Notes under the pieces: generated by a model | Told to the model about the DNA's origin: nothing | Seen by the model: only the letters and a program-made list of their open reading frames with translations | Database searches by the model: none | Shown here: piece after piece, positions 25,326 through 37,600 of the stretch | How the letters are laid out: each line of letters starts with the position of its first letter | Position numbering within the stretch: position 1 is the first letter of the stretch | From: Myrica gale | Lineage: Eukaryota; Streptophyta; Magnoliopsida; Fagales; Myricaceae | Assembly (NCBI GenBank): GCA_963930655.1 | Contig: OZ005618.1 | Coordinates: 23,782,501 to 23,846,500 of the forward strand | DNA: 64,000 nucleotides | Reading direction: 5' to 3' | Program-made: the position numbers and the translations under genes

Positions 25326-25421
25326 GTAAGTGAACTCAAGCCTCCATTTCTCTTTCCACTTAATTCCATCTCTTTCTTTGATTCTTTCACAAACTCACAT
25401 GTTTCTTAAACTATTTTCAGG
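25326..25421 (+). other. Probable 5'-UTR intron of the SUB1-like gene
   Basis: CAACT before GTAAGTG is a strong donor, and CTATTTTCAG before GATCTG is a matching acceptor. The intron lies about 200 nt upstream of the start codon, between CT-rich leader segments. No ATG-led reading crosses it that would explain it as coding. Confidence 0.6.
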
Positions 25422-25628
25422 ATCTGATTGATCCTCGTGACGAAAAAGTTTAAGGATTTGCGTATTTTGGTTTTTCTTGAATCTTAATTCCCTGGTCCGT
25501 TCAGAAACCCACTTTTCTCTTTGGCATTAATTACAAGATCTGGATTGGTAACTGAGACGAAATCTGGGGGGTTGGGGATTTTGGTGTTCGGGTTTTTCTT
25601 GGAAGGATAAAGATTTCAAGACAAACCG

Positions 25629-27314
25629 ATGAAAGAGTCAAATCCAAGCACTGAGCCCATAGGGCAGAACCTAATAAAACTGGTAAGCAACGTGTGTTTC
25701 TCAGTATTTGTATTTTCAGTGCTCATATTTACAGTGATTGCCATCACCTACCAACCCCCGGATCCATGGCTTGAGTCAGCTCCAGCCCTTACCAAGCTAT
25801 TTACCGAATCTGGAAATGCCACCTTCAAAAATGATAACTCTATCCTCAAAACTGGGGAAGATTTGATCTCGGCATCTGCCCCAGCGGTGCCGCCTGCAAA
25901 CAACCCAATTACCGAGGCTGTGATTGAGAAAGCTGAAGAGAAGATTGCCAATTCAAACCCCCAATCCCAATTGGGTTGCGATGAATTGGCGCAGGTTGTG
26001 AATTGTTCGGACCCTAGAGTTCTGATTGCAGTTGAGAGGTTCAATTTGCGGGTTTTTAAGTCCATTGTGTTTTTGGAGTATCAGACTTCTGTTAACGGGT
26101 CGAAACCGGATGAGTGTGATGTGGCGTGGAGGTTTAGGAACAAAAAAGAGAAGTCTTGGAGGAAGTATAGGGATTTTAGGAGGTTTAAGTTTGAAATTGG
26201 AGAGAATTGTACGTATAAAGTAGTGCGGGCAGGTGCCTGGCATTCTGGTATTAATGCTCGGAGGCCGAGGAGTAGAAGTAGTAGTGCTATAAGGAAGGGC
26301 AGTAGGAATAATCCTAAGATTTCCCCCCCACCTGTCCGGGATGAGGAGATCAATGACACAATCCCAAGTTTGGGGCCTGCAATGAATTTCAACAAAGGGA
26401 GGTATTTGTACTATTCACGTGGAGGGGATTATTGCAAGGGAATGAATCATTACCTTTGGAGTGTCTTGTGTGGTTTAGGGGAGGCTATGTACTTGAATAG
26501 GACATTTGTGATGGATTTGAGTATATGCTTGGGAGCAACTTATAATCCAAGTAATAAAGATGAGGAGGGAAAGGATTTTCGGTATTATTTTGACTTTGAG
26601 CATCTTAAGGAGGTAGTATCGATTGTGGAGGAGGGTGAGTTTTTGGGAGGTTGGAAGAAATGGGATAGGAGCCATAAAAGGAAAGTTCCTACTAGGAAAG
26701 TTGTGAGCCACAAGGTGACGCCGATGCAACTTAAGAAAGATAGGAACGCGATCATATGGAGGCAGTTTGACGCTCCAGAGCCAGAGAATTATTGGTATAG
26801 GGTATGTGAAGGGCAGGCTGCTAAGTACATTCAGAGACCATGGCATGCTCTTTGGAAATCAAAGAGATTGATGAATATTGTTTCAGAGATCAGTGGTCGA
26901 ATGGACTGGGATTTTGATGCTGTTCATGTGGTACGAGGGGAGAAGGCACAGAATAAAGAGCTTTGGCCTCATCTGGATTCTGATACATCCCCTAATGCAC
27001 TCCTTGCTAAGCTCAAAGGAATGATTCAGCCATGGAGGAATCTGTATGTAGCCACCAATGAACCATTTTACAATTACTTCGATAAATTGAGATCTCAGTA
27101 CAAGGTGCATTTGCTTGATGATTATAATGAACTGTGGGGAAATACAAGTGAGTGGTACAATGAGACAAGGCTTCTAAACAATGGACGGCCACTTGAGTTC
27201 GATGGTTACATGAGAGTTGCAGTGGATACTGAGGTCCTTTATAGGTCTAAGACACGTGTGGAAACATTCTATAATTTGACAAAAGATTGCAAGGATGGGA
27301 TCAATACGTGCTGA
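25629..27314 (+). CDS. SUB1-like / O-fucosyltransferase-like type II membrane protein
   Basis: A single-exon gene of 561 aa. A short cytosolic N-terminus is followed by one membrane segment at about residues 19-40, then a Pro/Ser-rich stem and a large lumenal domain, the topology of Golgi type II glycosyltransferases. The core begins GRYLYYSRGGDYCKGMNHYL near residue 258 and continues with GEAMYLNRTFVMDLSICLG. This corresponds to the GGxxNQ-type start of plant O-fucosyltransferase-like proteins; VHVVRGEKAQNKELWPHLD and NLYVATNEP follow later. Several NxS/T sites (NCS, NGS, NDT, NTS, NET) fit a secreted domain. The same family includes Arabidopsis SUB1 (At4g08810) and relatives annotated as calcium-ion-binding proteins, where SUB1 acts in cryptochrome/phytochrome light signalling. 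Enzymatic activity is not established for this subgroup, so the name is by similarity. No lesions seen. Confidence 0.82.
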   Translation: MKESNPSTEPIGQNLIKLVSNVCFSVFVFSVLIFTVIAITYQPPDPWLESAPALTKLFTESGNATFKNDNSILKTGEDLISASAPAVPPANNPITEAVIEKAEEKIANSNPQSQLGCDELAQVVNCSDPRVLIAVERFNLRVFKSIVFLEYQTSVNGSKPDECDVAWRFRNKKEKSWRKYRDFRRFKFEIGENCTYKVVRAGAWHSGINARRPRSRSSSAIRKGSRNNPKISPPPVRDEEINDTIPSLGPAMNFNKGRYLYYSRGGDYCKGMNHYLWSVLCGLGEAMYLNRTFVMDLSICLGATYNPSNKDEEGKDFRYYFDFEHLKEVVSIVEEGEFLGGWKKWDRSHKRKVPTRKVVSHKVTPMQLKKDRNAIIWRQFDAPEPENYWYRVCEGQAAKYIQRPWHALWKSKRLMNIVSEISGRMDWDFDAVHVVRGEKAQNKELWPHLDSDTSPNALLAKLKGMIQPWRNLYVATNEPFYNYFDKLRSQYKVHLLDDYNELWGNTSEWYNETRLLNNGRPLEFDGYMRVAVDTEVLYRSKTRVETFYNLTKDCKDGINTC

Positions 27315-28223
27315 GCAGGTTGGGTAATCTACTCTGATTGTTACTTGAATTGGAACATGTCTTCTACTATTTTGATTCAGCTTCAAAATGATACATTGAC
27401 ACTGTTCTGGTTGCATTTATTTAGTCCAATGGTCTTTCATTGTATTGATGATATTTATTTGTGACTAACTCGTGTCGGTACTATTTTATGAAGCTGAACC
27501 CATAAGTTTCGCAAAAGGTTTCTCCAGTTGTTTCATAATCGATATAGAATGAGTAACTAACTTTTTTATGCAAGGGTAAAGGATTTAAGTAAATAAAATG
27601 TGAACACGGGAAGATAAATCTGTGTAAATGCTGCGTGTACAGGCATTGAAGCTTTTGGTCTTGAACACGTCGAATTTACCTCTTGGACAGGATGATGGTG
27701 AAAGATAGAGGCGCTCTACTTTTTCCTTTTGCCTATTTGATGGGAGGCAGGTTGGCAAAAGCCATTTGGCTTGTGGTTACAGTTCCTTTGTTTGGTTTTA
27801 TATCCATTATTGTGATGTCTATGGGACAATGATGTCCGGCTTGGTTGATCCTTGTGTAATTTCTTTATGATTTTGGTGGTACTAAATCGCACACATCATT
27901 AATGAGTAACTTGGGTATCCATTATTAATGTATATCGAGCAGCGTGATAACAAGAAAACTCACAGGCTTCATGGTTTGTTGAATCTGTACTGTTTTTATT
28001 CCTTTTTCGAGTAACTATAGGCGTTTAAATTTCTGAATGTCCGTCTAGGAAGCACAAATGACAAAAGGATTTCTGCAGAATTAGCAACCTTGTCCATTCG
28101 GAATATCAATTTTCTTTTCTTATTAGATCTTCCTGCACAAACCATGCCAACAGCCTCTGCAGAGATATTAATACAATAAGCCCTTCCCCTTCTTCTCTTA
28201 GAGGGCAAACTAAAAGGGAACAG
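27315..28223. other. Convergent 3' flanks of the SUB1-like and LOG genes
   Basis: The two genes converge here. The first part is probably the SUB1-like 3' UTR and the last part the LOG 3' UTR. No further gene is seen. Confidence 0.6.
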
Positions 28224-31200
28224 CTACAAACTTGCATTGTGGTTTTCTTCTGTGTTCCAACTTTGGATCGGTGCTACTTGATTATGCAGAGGTATATAAT
28301 CCTGCAGAAGCACATGAATGATTAGCTCGATGACCAACAACTGATAGAAGAGAAACAACTACGGTTGATCATACAGTAAATTAAGTGCTCCTATCATAGC
28401 TCAGTTCTGTTTTCATCCGTTGTCTTTGCATGCTTAACTGTCTCGAAAAAAATACATTTTTCGCCCCCGGCTATTGGGGTTCTGACATTTTGCATCCCAC
28501 CTCAGATTACAAATTTTATTACATTGTCTCTCAATTTCCAAATGTTTACACTTTGTACGTACACCTGTTAATTTGGACGAAAATTGTTATTTTAATTATG
28601 TGAATTGACAAATTTACCCGCATACAAAAATAACAATTTTCGTTCCTAACAATTTTCGTCCAAATTAACGGTTTGGGGCACAAAGTATAAATGATTGGTA
28701 GTTTAAGGAGTTTTGAGGTGCAAAGGAATCTCAATAGTCTAGAGCAAAAAATGTATTTTACCCTAACTCCTTTGTTTGATTTCGGATTCAACGTGAAACA
28801 TCCTAGCTAAAGTCGGCCTGTCATCATGTCAAAAGAATGTACAAGGATGGAGTTTAGGCATCCTCAAGCATTGAAGGTAGGAACTAATGTGCCCAGATAG
28901 CCTCATGGTATTCCGTGATCTCACAGAAGAAGGGACTTCTCTTAACTATTTCACTTTATCGAAAATAGTTATGCAGCAAGGTAGAAGGAAAGAGTTTTAG
29001 TACCTCCATCCTCTGTATCAGGTCTCCAGCCGTCTCTGCAGATATGATAATGTTCCTTGCAGACTGGTTAATAAATCCTTCTTCCACTCCTTTGTCAAAC
29101 AATCCAAGCAAGCAATCATAATATCCATCAATATTTAAGAGACCCACCTGTTTTTGCAGCCAAAATATGCTGAAGCCTGATGGAAGCTTTAACAGTACGA
29201 AATTTGTTTTACGTCAAACTTGTAAAGCTTATAAACATGTGACAAAGCGGCCAAAATAAGAAATCTGAAAACCCAAGGCAAGTAGCCATTAAACTCAAGG
29301 TTCCTTTTCCTTGGTCCGTAGACAAGAGTTTTTTGTTTTTTCTTACTGGAAACACAAGCTGGTGCTCATTGGCTTTGATGCCACCGACTTCATTTTGATG
29401 TGTTCTTTAATCTTCTTTTTTCTCATCTAAATTCGGATCACATACTTGGCATGAGAGTGATTGCTGTGACACTAAAGAACAACAAACTACTTTGTCAATG
29501 AAAAGATTAGGCTTATTAGGGGCCTAAATGGGTATTAAGTCTAATCCGTAGCCATCGCGGTCATAATTGGACAGCTGTTGAGCTCGAGGGCCAGATCTGT
29601 CTCCTAAGCACATATCACATTACTTTATTCTAGTGGGTTGATCTAACTAAGAAATCGAGCTCAATGGCTATGGAGGATTGGGATTTGAGAAGCGATCGGC
29701 AACATGGTTTCCATCATTAGGTTGTCTAACTCTTCCACTTAGGTGCCAAGCACTCTCAGGCATTCTACAGCAAAATTTGGTGTAGGGATGAGAATTGAAA
29801 CCCGTCCCTAACCTCCATCCACGGGCTAAGTGGAACTTCCAATAATGGTGAGAGGCCTTAAAAAGGATCTAAGGAAAAACTCTACCGACATTTTTCACCC
29901 TCCAATTATGAGTTAATTATTATTTAGAGCTCTCACACAACCTATTTTGTCAAATTTAGCCTTCAAACTATCAAAATTTTATCAATGTTCACTCTGACGT
30001 AAGATTCAACTGTCGATACTGTGTCACAACCTATTTTTTGTACATTTCAACCATGTCATGATTTTATTAGAGGGTGAACATTGATGTATTTTGCTAGTTT
30101 GTGGACTAAATTTGATGAAATTCATAATTCAAATCGATTTATGACATTTGAGTGATAGTTCGCGAGCTAGAAATTAATTAAGATTTTCGTTGAGTTAACA
30201 ATTAAAGTGGCCGAAAGGGGAGCGTGGATTTTTGGATGGGATTTCAGCTAAATGTTGAGAAAAATAACCCTGGGAAATTGACATTTCAAGAAGCATTCAC
30301 TATAAATGGATGTTCTGAAGATCTCTTTTTTTTTCTTTGGCAAAAATAGAAAATTTACAAAGGGTTATCCTTATTAGATGGAAATTTCTAAGAACTATGG
30401 CCCATATATAATTCTATGATTTCAGAAAATTTTGAACTCTAATGGGTATGTTCACATCTTCCAGTGTTTATCCCTCAGATCAACTAATTTACTAGAAAGA
30501 AGAAGCTAGCTAAACCCATGTTACTTCCATTTACATGTAACTTGATTAGGTCAAGCTGAGTAGAGTTTAAGAAAGTTGAGACCGTGAGAAGATCATGAAG
30601 AAAAAATATCTAGAAAATGGAATCTTTGGTCCATAGATCTTTGACAAATTAATACCCAAGAAAGATGAAGTTGGAAAAGGACTATAAACGCTAGTGATTT
30701 CAAGTTGCATCTTGATGAACACCTAATTATGTCATGACCATGTGAACCAACTTGATTATTAATTCTTTTTAAAGCACCAAGTCAAATCTAGTTCAAAAGT
30801 TTTCATTCCAAATATTCCAATTAACCTACATCAAGTAATATGATTAATTTGAATGTAATTGACATATTTAAGTGTTTATAATAAACTTCAGAAGAAGAAA
30901 AAAACTTGAAAATTAGTTGGATGGGCACCAGGGAGAAGATTCCTCGAGCTATATATTATAATATATCTCCAAATCCTTTTTGGGACTTGAGGAAAATAAA
31001 TAGATTAATGCTAGCCATTAGAGATAAATAGAATTAATTAATTAAGGAAGACAATCAATCATCAACATCTTCCTAATATAATAAGGCTGTAGCATCACAC
31101 CTCATGATCATCCTCAGCCATTTTCCTCTAAAGGAGATGGTCAACATGTTAGCCAAGTTTAGGAATTTTCTCTAATTTCAGACCTCTAGATGCACCAAAA

Positions 31201-31646
31201 TTTAGTTTCCTGATTAAGGTTTTGAGAAAAAGCTTGACTTAAAAACTCGCAGAGTAAGTAGCAAAACATTGATCAGGAGATTATCAGGAGAAGCAATATA
31301 ACTTACTGGTTTGTCATGGATTCCAAGCTGAGACCATGTAATCATCTCAAGCAACTCTTCCATGGTTCCATACCCTCCTTATAGATCAGAAGAGGAAAAT
31401 GAAGAAAAAAAGGGATGGGGAAAAAGTTGCATCAATATCTTGTGAAAGGGAACTCGCATGTTTTAACAGACTTTCTTCGTGTCCAATTCAGAAATATGAT
31501 CTGCAGATTCCATACCAGGAAGAGCAATAAAAGCATCAGCTCGACTAGCCATTTCAGCCTTCCTTTCATGCATATCCGATACAATCAGCACTTCTCCCAC
31601 TGCATGTCCAGATATCTGACAATAAGCCATAAGTAATCACATCCAC

Positions 31647-31691
<45 letters not shown>

Positions 31692-32242
31692 CCTCAACTG
31701 GAATCAGTGCAGTCGGGATAACTCTAACCAAAAAAAATGGAAAAAGAGAGATCAGAAGAAAAAAACAAGGCGGCCGCTGGAATTACTCCATATTTATTGG
31801 TCCACATATATATAATATAAAGGATACTCAGAAAATTACATTAGATTCCAAGAATTTTACGTTGTTGAATATTTAGAGAGCATGTTTTATGTTTATTTGC
31901 TCCCCATTATATGATCTCTTACCCTAGAACATGACATCCACCATCAAAAGCTGTCTGAGAAACCAACCCCATCAGTCCAACACTCCCTCCTCCATACACC
32001 AAGTCGATCTTCCTCTCCACCTGCAAATTAATCTCCTTCTTAAACACTCGGACGAATGGTTTCAAATTAACCGAGAGATTCGAGCTAGCTGTGTGTACGT
32101 ATATCTGTTTGTATAAGAGAGAGAAAGAGAGAGAGAGAGTAACGACCAGTTCTCTTCCAAGATCAAAAGCTGCATCACTGAATATCTTTCTGTTCCCTGA
32201 ACGACTCCCACAAAAGACACAGACCCTTTTGAGCTTTCCCAT
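28224..32242 (-). CDS. LOG: LOG-family cytokinin riboside 5'-monophosphate phosphoribohydrolase
   Basis: Seven exons on the minus strand: 32242-32147, 32020-31923, 31723-31693, 31615-31516, 31377-31307, 29147-29004 and 28301-28224. The sum is 618 nt, 205 aa, in one frame. The start is the ATG opening [17 protein letters not shown]; a longer upstream reading exists but lies outside the family's N-terminus. Signature blocks are intact: [20 protein letters not shown] (near residue 92) and PGGYGTMEE (108-116), the nucleotide-binding and catalytic motifs. LOG enzymes release active free-base cytokinin from its ribotide in the cytosol. The intron before exon 6 is about 2.2 kb; the others are short. 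The intron after exon 3 is only 77 nt and is mostly a TC microsatellite. Which LOG paralogue this is remains open. Confidence 0.95.
28445..28765. mobile_element. Foldback MITE in the last LOG intron
   Basis: AAAATACATTTTTCGC at the left is answered by GCAAAAAATGTATTTTACCC at the right. Inside, TTAATTTGGACGAAAATTG is mirrored by CAATTTTCGTCCAAATTAA. It has no coding capacity. The flanking bases suggest an imperfect 9-bp duplication (TAACTGTCT/TAACTCCTT), which would place it with Mutator-type MITEs. Confidence 0.55.
29900..30185. repeat. Hairpin-forming sequence in the large LOG intron
   Basis: TCAAATTTAGCC followed by AAACTATCAAAATTTTATCAATG is mirrored further on (CATTGATGTATTTTGCTAG, then GGACTAAATTTGATG). 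It is an old foldback element or MITE remnant. The rest of the 2.2-kb intron shows no gene. Confidence 0.4.
31649..31689. repeat. (GA)n/(TC)n microsatellite at a LOG splice donor
   Basis: About twenty GA units on the plus strand, read as TC in the gene. It starts within a few bases of the donor of the 77-nt intron after exon 3 and fills roughly half of that intron. Confidence 0.95.
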
Positions 32243-32667
32243 TTTCTCCTGACCCAAACAACTACAGAAAATATTCACTATACAACAAGCCCCCCCTTTC
32301 ATTAACTCTACACATTATTTTATATTGGACGCTACTATCATAATATTAAATGTTCCAAGTACTCGTGTAGGACGTGCGTGACACGTGAGAGATCATGTAC
32401 ATGGCCCCTACGATCGAGCTGTGAAAATAATGCAAAGTTTTTTTGAGTCAAAGGGGACACTCTCTTTCTCTTCCACCTTTTGTTTTGTATATCAGTTTTG
32501 TTTTGGTGGGTGCACCAATAATGAATACTTCTTTTCAGGCACGGGGGAGCTGGTTCATGATCTCCATCTTTGGATCGATCTTCAAGATCCAGTTAGGTGT
32601 GATCTGTATACTCTGTTAGTTTGTATCACATAAAAGATACTTCTCTCCCCGGGCGAGTAAAAGTTTT

Positions 32668-33094
32668 GGAGTAATATCATAGTTCCCTTGTGAGTATCTA
32701 AGTATGAGTTAAAATCAATCTCGTACCATTAATTATGAAAATGGTGATTTACGTTCAAAAATTCAATATAAGCTCCCGTCTAAATCAACCGTTAAAAATA
32801 TGTAAAATAAACGAAATGTCCCTCTAAGACAAAATAAATAAAAATTCAATAAATAAATTAAAAATGAATATATTACTGAAATAGAGTTTCAATAGTTTTA
32901 TTTAAAAAATATATTTTTTTTTCATATCGTTGTTAATTTTTTTAATATTTTAGTAATTTTGTCTTAAAAGGATATTTTAGTCATTTTGCATATTTTTTTC
33001 TTAAAAGTTAAAGGAAGTAAATCACCGTTTTCATAATTAGGGGACGAGATTAATTTCGCTCTATACCTAAGAGGCGAACTATGAAATTATCCCT
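32668..33094. mobile_element. Mutator-type foldback MITE, 427 bp
   Basis: Inverted ends (GGAGTAATATCATAGTTCCC and GCGAACTATGAAATTATCCCT) are bounded by the 9-bp duplication AAAAGTTTT (32659-32667 and 33095-33103). The middle is AT-rich. It lies about 430 bp upstream of the LOG start codon, in the LOG-RUS1 spacer. Confidence 0.85.
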
Positions 33095-33208
33095 AAAAGT
33101 TTTCAATTTTCCTATTTAAAGTCAACATTTTTGTTTTTGTTTTGTAAAACGCTTTACCAATCTAATTCGAAGTATTAATGTACCTAAAAGGATTAGTCAT
33201 AAATATTA

Positions 33209-33440
33209 GGGATAAATGCAAAATTGGTCCCTGTGCTATACGCAAAAATCGATTTAGTCCATGTGATATGAAAAACATCAATTTAGTCTCTGTAATTTCA
33301 AAAAGTGATAAAATCAGTCCCTGATGGAAGACCAATAACAAACGAAAATAGAATCACAGGGACTAAATCGATGTTTTTCATATCACAGGGACTAAAACGA
33401 TTTTTGCGTATAGCACAGGGACTGATTTTACATTTATCCC
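33209..33440. mobile_element. Mutator-type foldback MITE, 232 bp
   Basis: An almost complete hairpin: GGGATAAATGCAAAATTGG near the left end pairs with the right arm, which ends ACATTTATCCC. The flanks are the 9-bp duplication TAAATATTA (33200-33208 and 33441-33449). Long arms with words such as CGCAAAAATCGATTTAG and its complement could give double-stranded RNA if transcribed. Confidence 0.9.
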
Positions 33441-33794
33441 TAAATATTAATAGGACCCCGTAATAATTTAGTTAGTCTAGATTGAGTTGATGGTACATAT
33501 ACTAATAACTCTTCATAATATTCTCACAACCCACATCAGCCTACAGCAAAAGAACATATCTTTAGTTGACTTTGTAACTATCCACAGAAATGACTTGACT
33601 GATGTATGTTTCAAACCTAAGGATTGTTTCCAGCATATCACTAATTGAAAATTTGACTCATATGTTCCCAGTTTGTTTTCGTGCTCTCAATCTTGTCGGT
33701 GTGTTTTCTAGTTTGGCTAAGCCTAAGTCCGTTCACGCTTGGTGCATAAAAGCTAAATATAACAAATTTCTCTCATTACTCTACGAGACTCTAA

Positions 33795-33980
33795 AGACAT
33801 GTTTGTTTGTTCAAAATTTTGAGGTCTCAAATTTTCAACAAAATAAATATATTTCAAAATTTTCAATTTTTACACATACATTTCAAACTTTTCACAAACT
33901 CCAATAAACTTCAACATTCAAAAAATTCTCAAAATTTTAAAAATATTCTCCAAAATTTTGATAAACAAACATAACCTTAA
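33795..33980. mobile_element. Possible Tourist-like MITE
   Basis: ACATGTTTGTTTGTTCAAAATTTTG at the left is loosely inverted in CAAAATTTTGATAAACAAACAT at the right (split here for length). It has an AT-rich core and resembles the element at 888-1093. The target duplication is not clear. Confidence 0.5.
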
Positions 33981-34639
33981 TAGTATACAAAACGGATCGG
34001 CAAAACCACAGTTGACAACTAATCACTCTCTTATTGAGCTATGGAGGAGTAATGGGAGAATTAACTCCTTTTCTTTTTGTCTAGTTTTACTTAATACGAG
34101 TCTTAAGAATCTGGGCAAACCACGAGTTTGCTTAAAATTTTTGATAAAAAATAAAATAAAATAACTTTAAAATAATTTTTTTATTATAATAAATATAAAA
34201 AAAAAAATTATTCAAATTATTTCTCACTTCACTTCTGTATCTAATTTTATAAAATTTTAATTTTTTTTAAATTTTTCTTAAAATCTAATAGAAATTTAAT
34301 TTTCCTTAATTATTACAACATTCCCAATATTTCTACCGAAAGAGATTGATTAATCTACTGAAAAAAATTGTATCAAGAGCCATTTGCTTGAAAAAATAAT
34401 AATAATAATTTAGAAAGGCCTTTTTTTTTAGTTTTAAGGAGGATAAAAAAAATCGTTAAACCCCCGACACTGCTCGAAACAGTACCGGCGCTGTGGGAGT
34501 CGGGATATCGATTCAATGACTCCTGTAACTGTTCTGTTCCTCCGCGTCCTCCTCCTCCGGTAAAAGGCGGAAGTATATACTGAAGTGAAGAGTGAGGCAA
34601 ACTCAGCCAAGGGAGGCGTTATAGATTGAAACAAGAGAG

Positions 34640-37600
34640 ATGGGGTGCGCTTTTAGGGCCTCTTGCCTTTTGGGAAGTTTGGTGTCTCCTCCGATAATCA
34701 CTACGCCGGAGAGACGCCCTTTTGGCTCTACGCGTCTACTGTCACTTGGTGTGAAGCCATTCCCATTCACATTCCTTGCCAAGGCTAGAGCCACGGCTCG
34801 TGTTCATGGGATGCGGTGTATTAGCCGAGAAACGGATAATTTGAAAACAGTCAGTGGCAGCCCTTCTCCGTTTGATTCTCTGTTCCTTCCTCTTCTGCTG
34901 GTTAATGATAGCCCCGGTGGTGGTGACCGCGACAATAACGGTGGGAAGAATAACAATGGTGGTTGGAATAACCCTTTCAATTCTGACGGTTCTTCGTGGT
35001 GGCATGACGATTCTTCAAGTTCTCATTACCCCTTTCTCTTATTATTATTCTGCTCATCCACGTTATGCTGCTTCTTTCATTTGCAATTGGCCAAATCTGC
35101 TCTGGCAAGAACAACAACTTGTAGTGCTTCTAGCTCTCAGGAGGAGTCCAGCTTATTGGAATCGTCCTCTGTCTGGGAAGTAAGGGGAGGCAAGTGGACC
35201 AGGCTCATCCCTGATTGTTTTAAAGATAAATTTATTGTTGCGCAACCTGATTATGGTACTGGTATTGGTAGCACTCAATCCTTCATCCCGGTTAAGCTAT
35301 TGTTCCGGTGCAGAGATCTATTCCTGCGTTTGATGCTCCCTGAAGGTTTTCCCCATAGCGTAACCAACGATTACTTGGAATACTCTTTATGGAGAGGAGT
35401 CCAGGGTATCGCCAGCCAAATCAGTGGCGTCCTCGCCACACAGGCCTTGCTCTATGCCGTTGGATTGGGAAAAGGAGCTATTCCTACTGCTGCTGCTATC
35501 AATTGGGTACTCAAGGATGGAATTGGGTATCTCAGCAAAATTATGCTCTCCAAGTACGGGCGACATTTCGATGTCAATCCCAAAGGATGGAGATTGTTTG
35601 CAGATCTTTTGGAAAATGCTGCCTTTGGATTGGAGATGCTAACTCCTGCTTTTCCACATCTTTTTGTACTCATTGGCGCTGCTGCCGGAGCAGGTCGCTC
35701 GGCTGCTGCACTTATCCAGGTAAATATGCGCTCATTTTTGTGGTCTTTCCACAAGCAGAATGAAATAGCAAACCATGTAAATTGACTCGACCCAAAGTTG
35801 ACACTTGTTATTCCCAGGCTGCTACCAGGAGCTGTTTCTATGCTGGTTTTGCTGCTCAGAGGAACTTCGCTGAGGTGAAACATAGTTTCTTTTCCTTGTT
35901 TATTTTCACGTTCTTAAGTTTAACTGATTTTGAGGATGCATGGAAAGCTTGTAACTTCTTTTGGTCTGATTTTCTGTACCAACGGCATGTTCTTTAGCTG
36001 AAAATGGTGCCTAACTTTACGTTTCATTCACATTGGTCTACCATATATCTTGTATAAAGGAGTTATTCATTGTAGGTAATTGCAAAGGGTGAAGCTCAAG
36101 GAATGGTAAGCAAGTCTATTGGTATCATGCTTGGTATAGCATTGGCTAATTTCATTGGCTCCTCCACATCCCTCGCCCTTGCTTCTTTTAGTGTGGTGAC
36201 TTGGATTCACATGTTCTGCAATCTGAAATCCTATCAATCCATTGAACTGAGGACTTTAAATCCTTATCGTGCAAGTAATTCCTCTCTCTCTCTCTCTCTC
36301 ATCACTTATATGATGAAATTGTTGTGGATTTCCTTTCTTCTGTTTGCAATGAATGATTTACTTGTAGTAATGTACTATGAGATTCAGGTGGGACTCAGGA
36401 TATTACTAGAGAAGCACTTGAATTGACCCTGTGCAGTGACAGTATAGAAAGGACGAACGTATTGTTTATAACTGGATTTGATCATTTCTAGGGGGTTGAC
36501 GGAGGTTTCATAACCCATGGGAGCCCCTGTCCCTAAAGAAGAAATTTTACTCAGGAGCATAACGTTAGGCACAGAGTTGCTCCCAACCAAGGAGATAAGA
36601 AGAGGAAAAAGGAAAGAGATAAGAGGATCTTCAATGTTTGAATTAGCACGTTTGCATGGGTGACATGAAGCAGCAAACTATCAGATACACTTCTTGGAAA
36701 TCTTTGATCTTGCTACGACCTCTTCTTGACTTCCATTTTTGAAGATATTCATTTTCTCTACTCATTTGTCCCTTGAGCATGGAAAAAATTGGCATCAAAC
36801 CTGTTTGCTACAATTGCATTGTTGATATCTACTGGCAAAACACATGTGTTATCATTTCAGCATGGGTCCCTTGGAATGATAAAAGTTGCCATGTAACAAA
36901 CTGCAAGGTTCATAATCACTAGCCTTGTAAAGGATAATTTAGACAACTCTCGTGTCCATTATTATCTTGATTATTAATGTGGAACTGGTTTGTTGTGTAA
37001 CAGAAACTTTCCTTTGATTGTTTAATCAGGTTTAGTATTTAGTGAATATCTCCTTAGCGGCCAAGTACCTCCAGTCAAAGAAGTCAATGATGTGGAACCA
37101 CTTTTCCCAGCTGTACCACTTCTTAATGTTAATTCTCTGTACAAAGTGAGTAAGTTCAACCTTTCTTGTAATCGGGCTTATAATTATTCTACCCTAGGTA
37201 AAATAGGAGCATGGAAACTGAGGAGTTTCTTGACTTTTGGATGCAATAATTGTCGATGCAGAATCTTGTGTGATATTACAAGTGCTATGTTTTGCTTTCA
37301 TAGGACCTTTAGGTGTGAAAGTTTGTTTGTTTTCTGTTGTTGATAGGTGTAGTCTTATGGCTGATGCACATTTCCAGATCACCTAATTATTATGGTGTTA
37401 TTTTTAGGTTAGCACTTTTCTATAACTTGAGGTGTTTCTCTGCAATTTTAATGCCCAAAGTAATAATATGCGCACATTTGTGTGTTTGTGTGTGTGTGGG
37501 TGAGAGAGAGAGAGAGGTGGAAGAAGGCCTGGGAAATTTTGGTTCAAGTTCGTGATTTTCATTGCAATTCAGTGGTAGGTTGGAGAGTGGCCCATAGCTA

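Noticed and set aside
26081-26846. Minus-strand open readings inside the SUB1-like gene
   Set aside because: They are antisense shadows of an intact, clearly homologous plus-strand protein.
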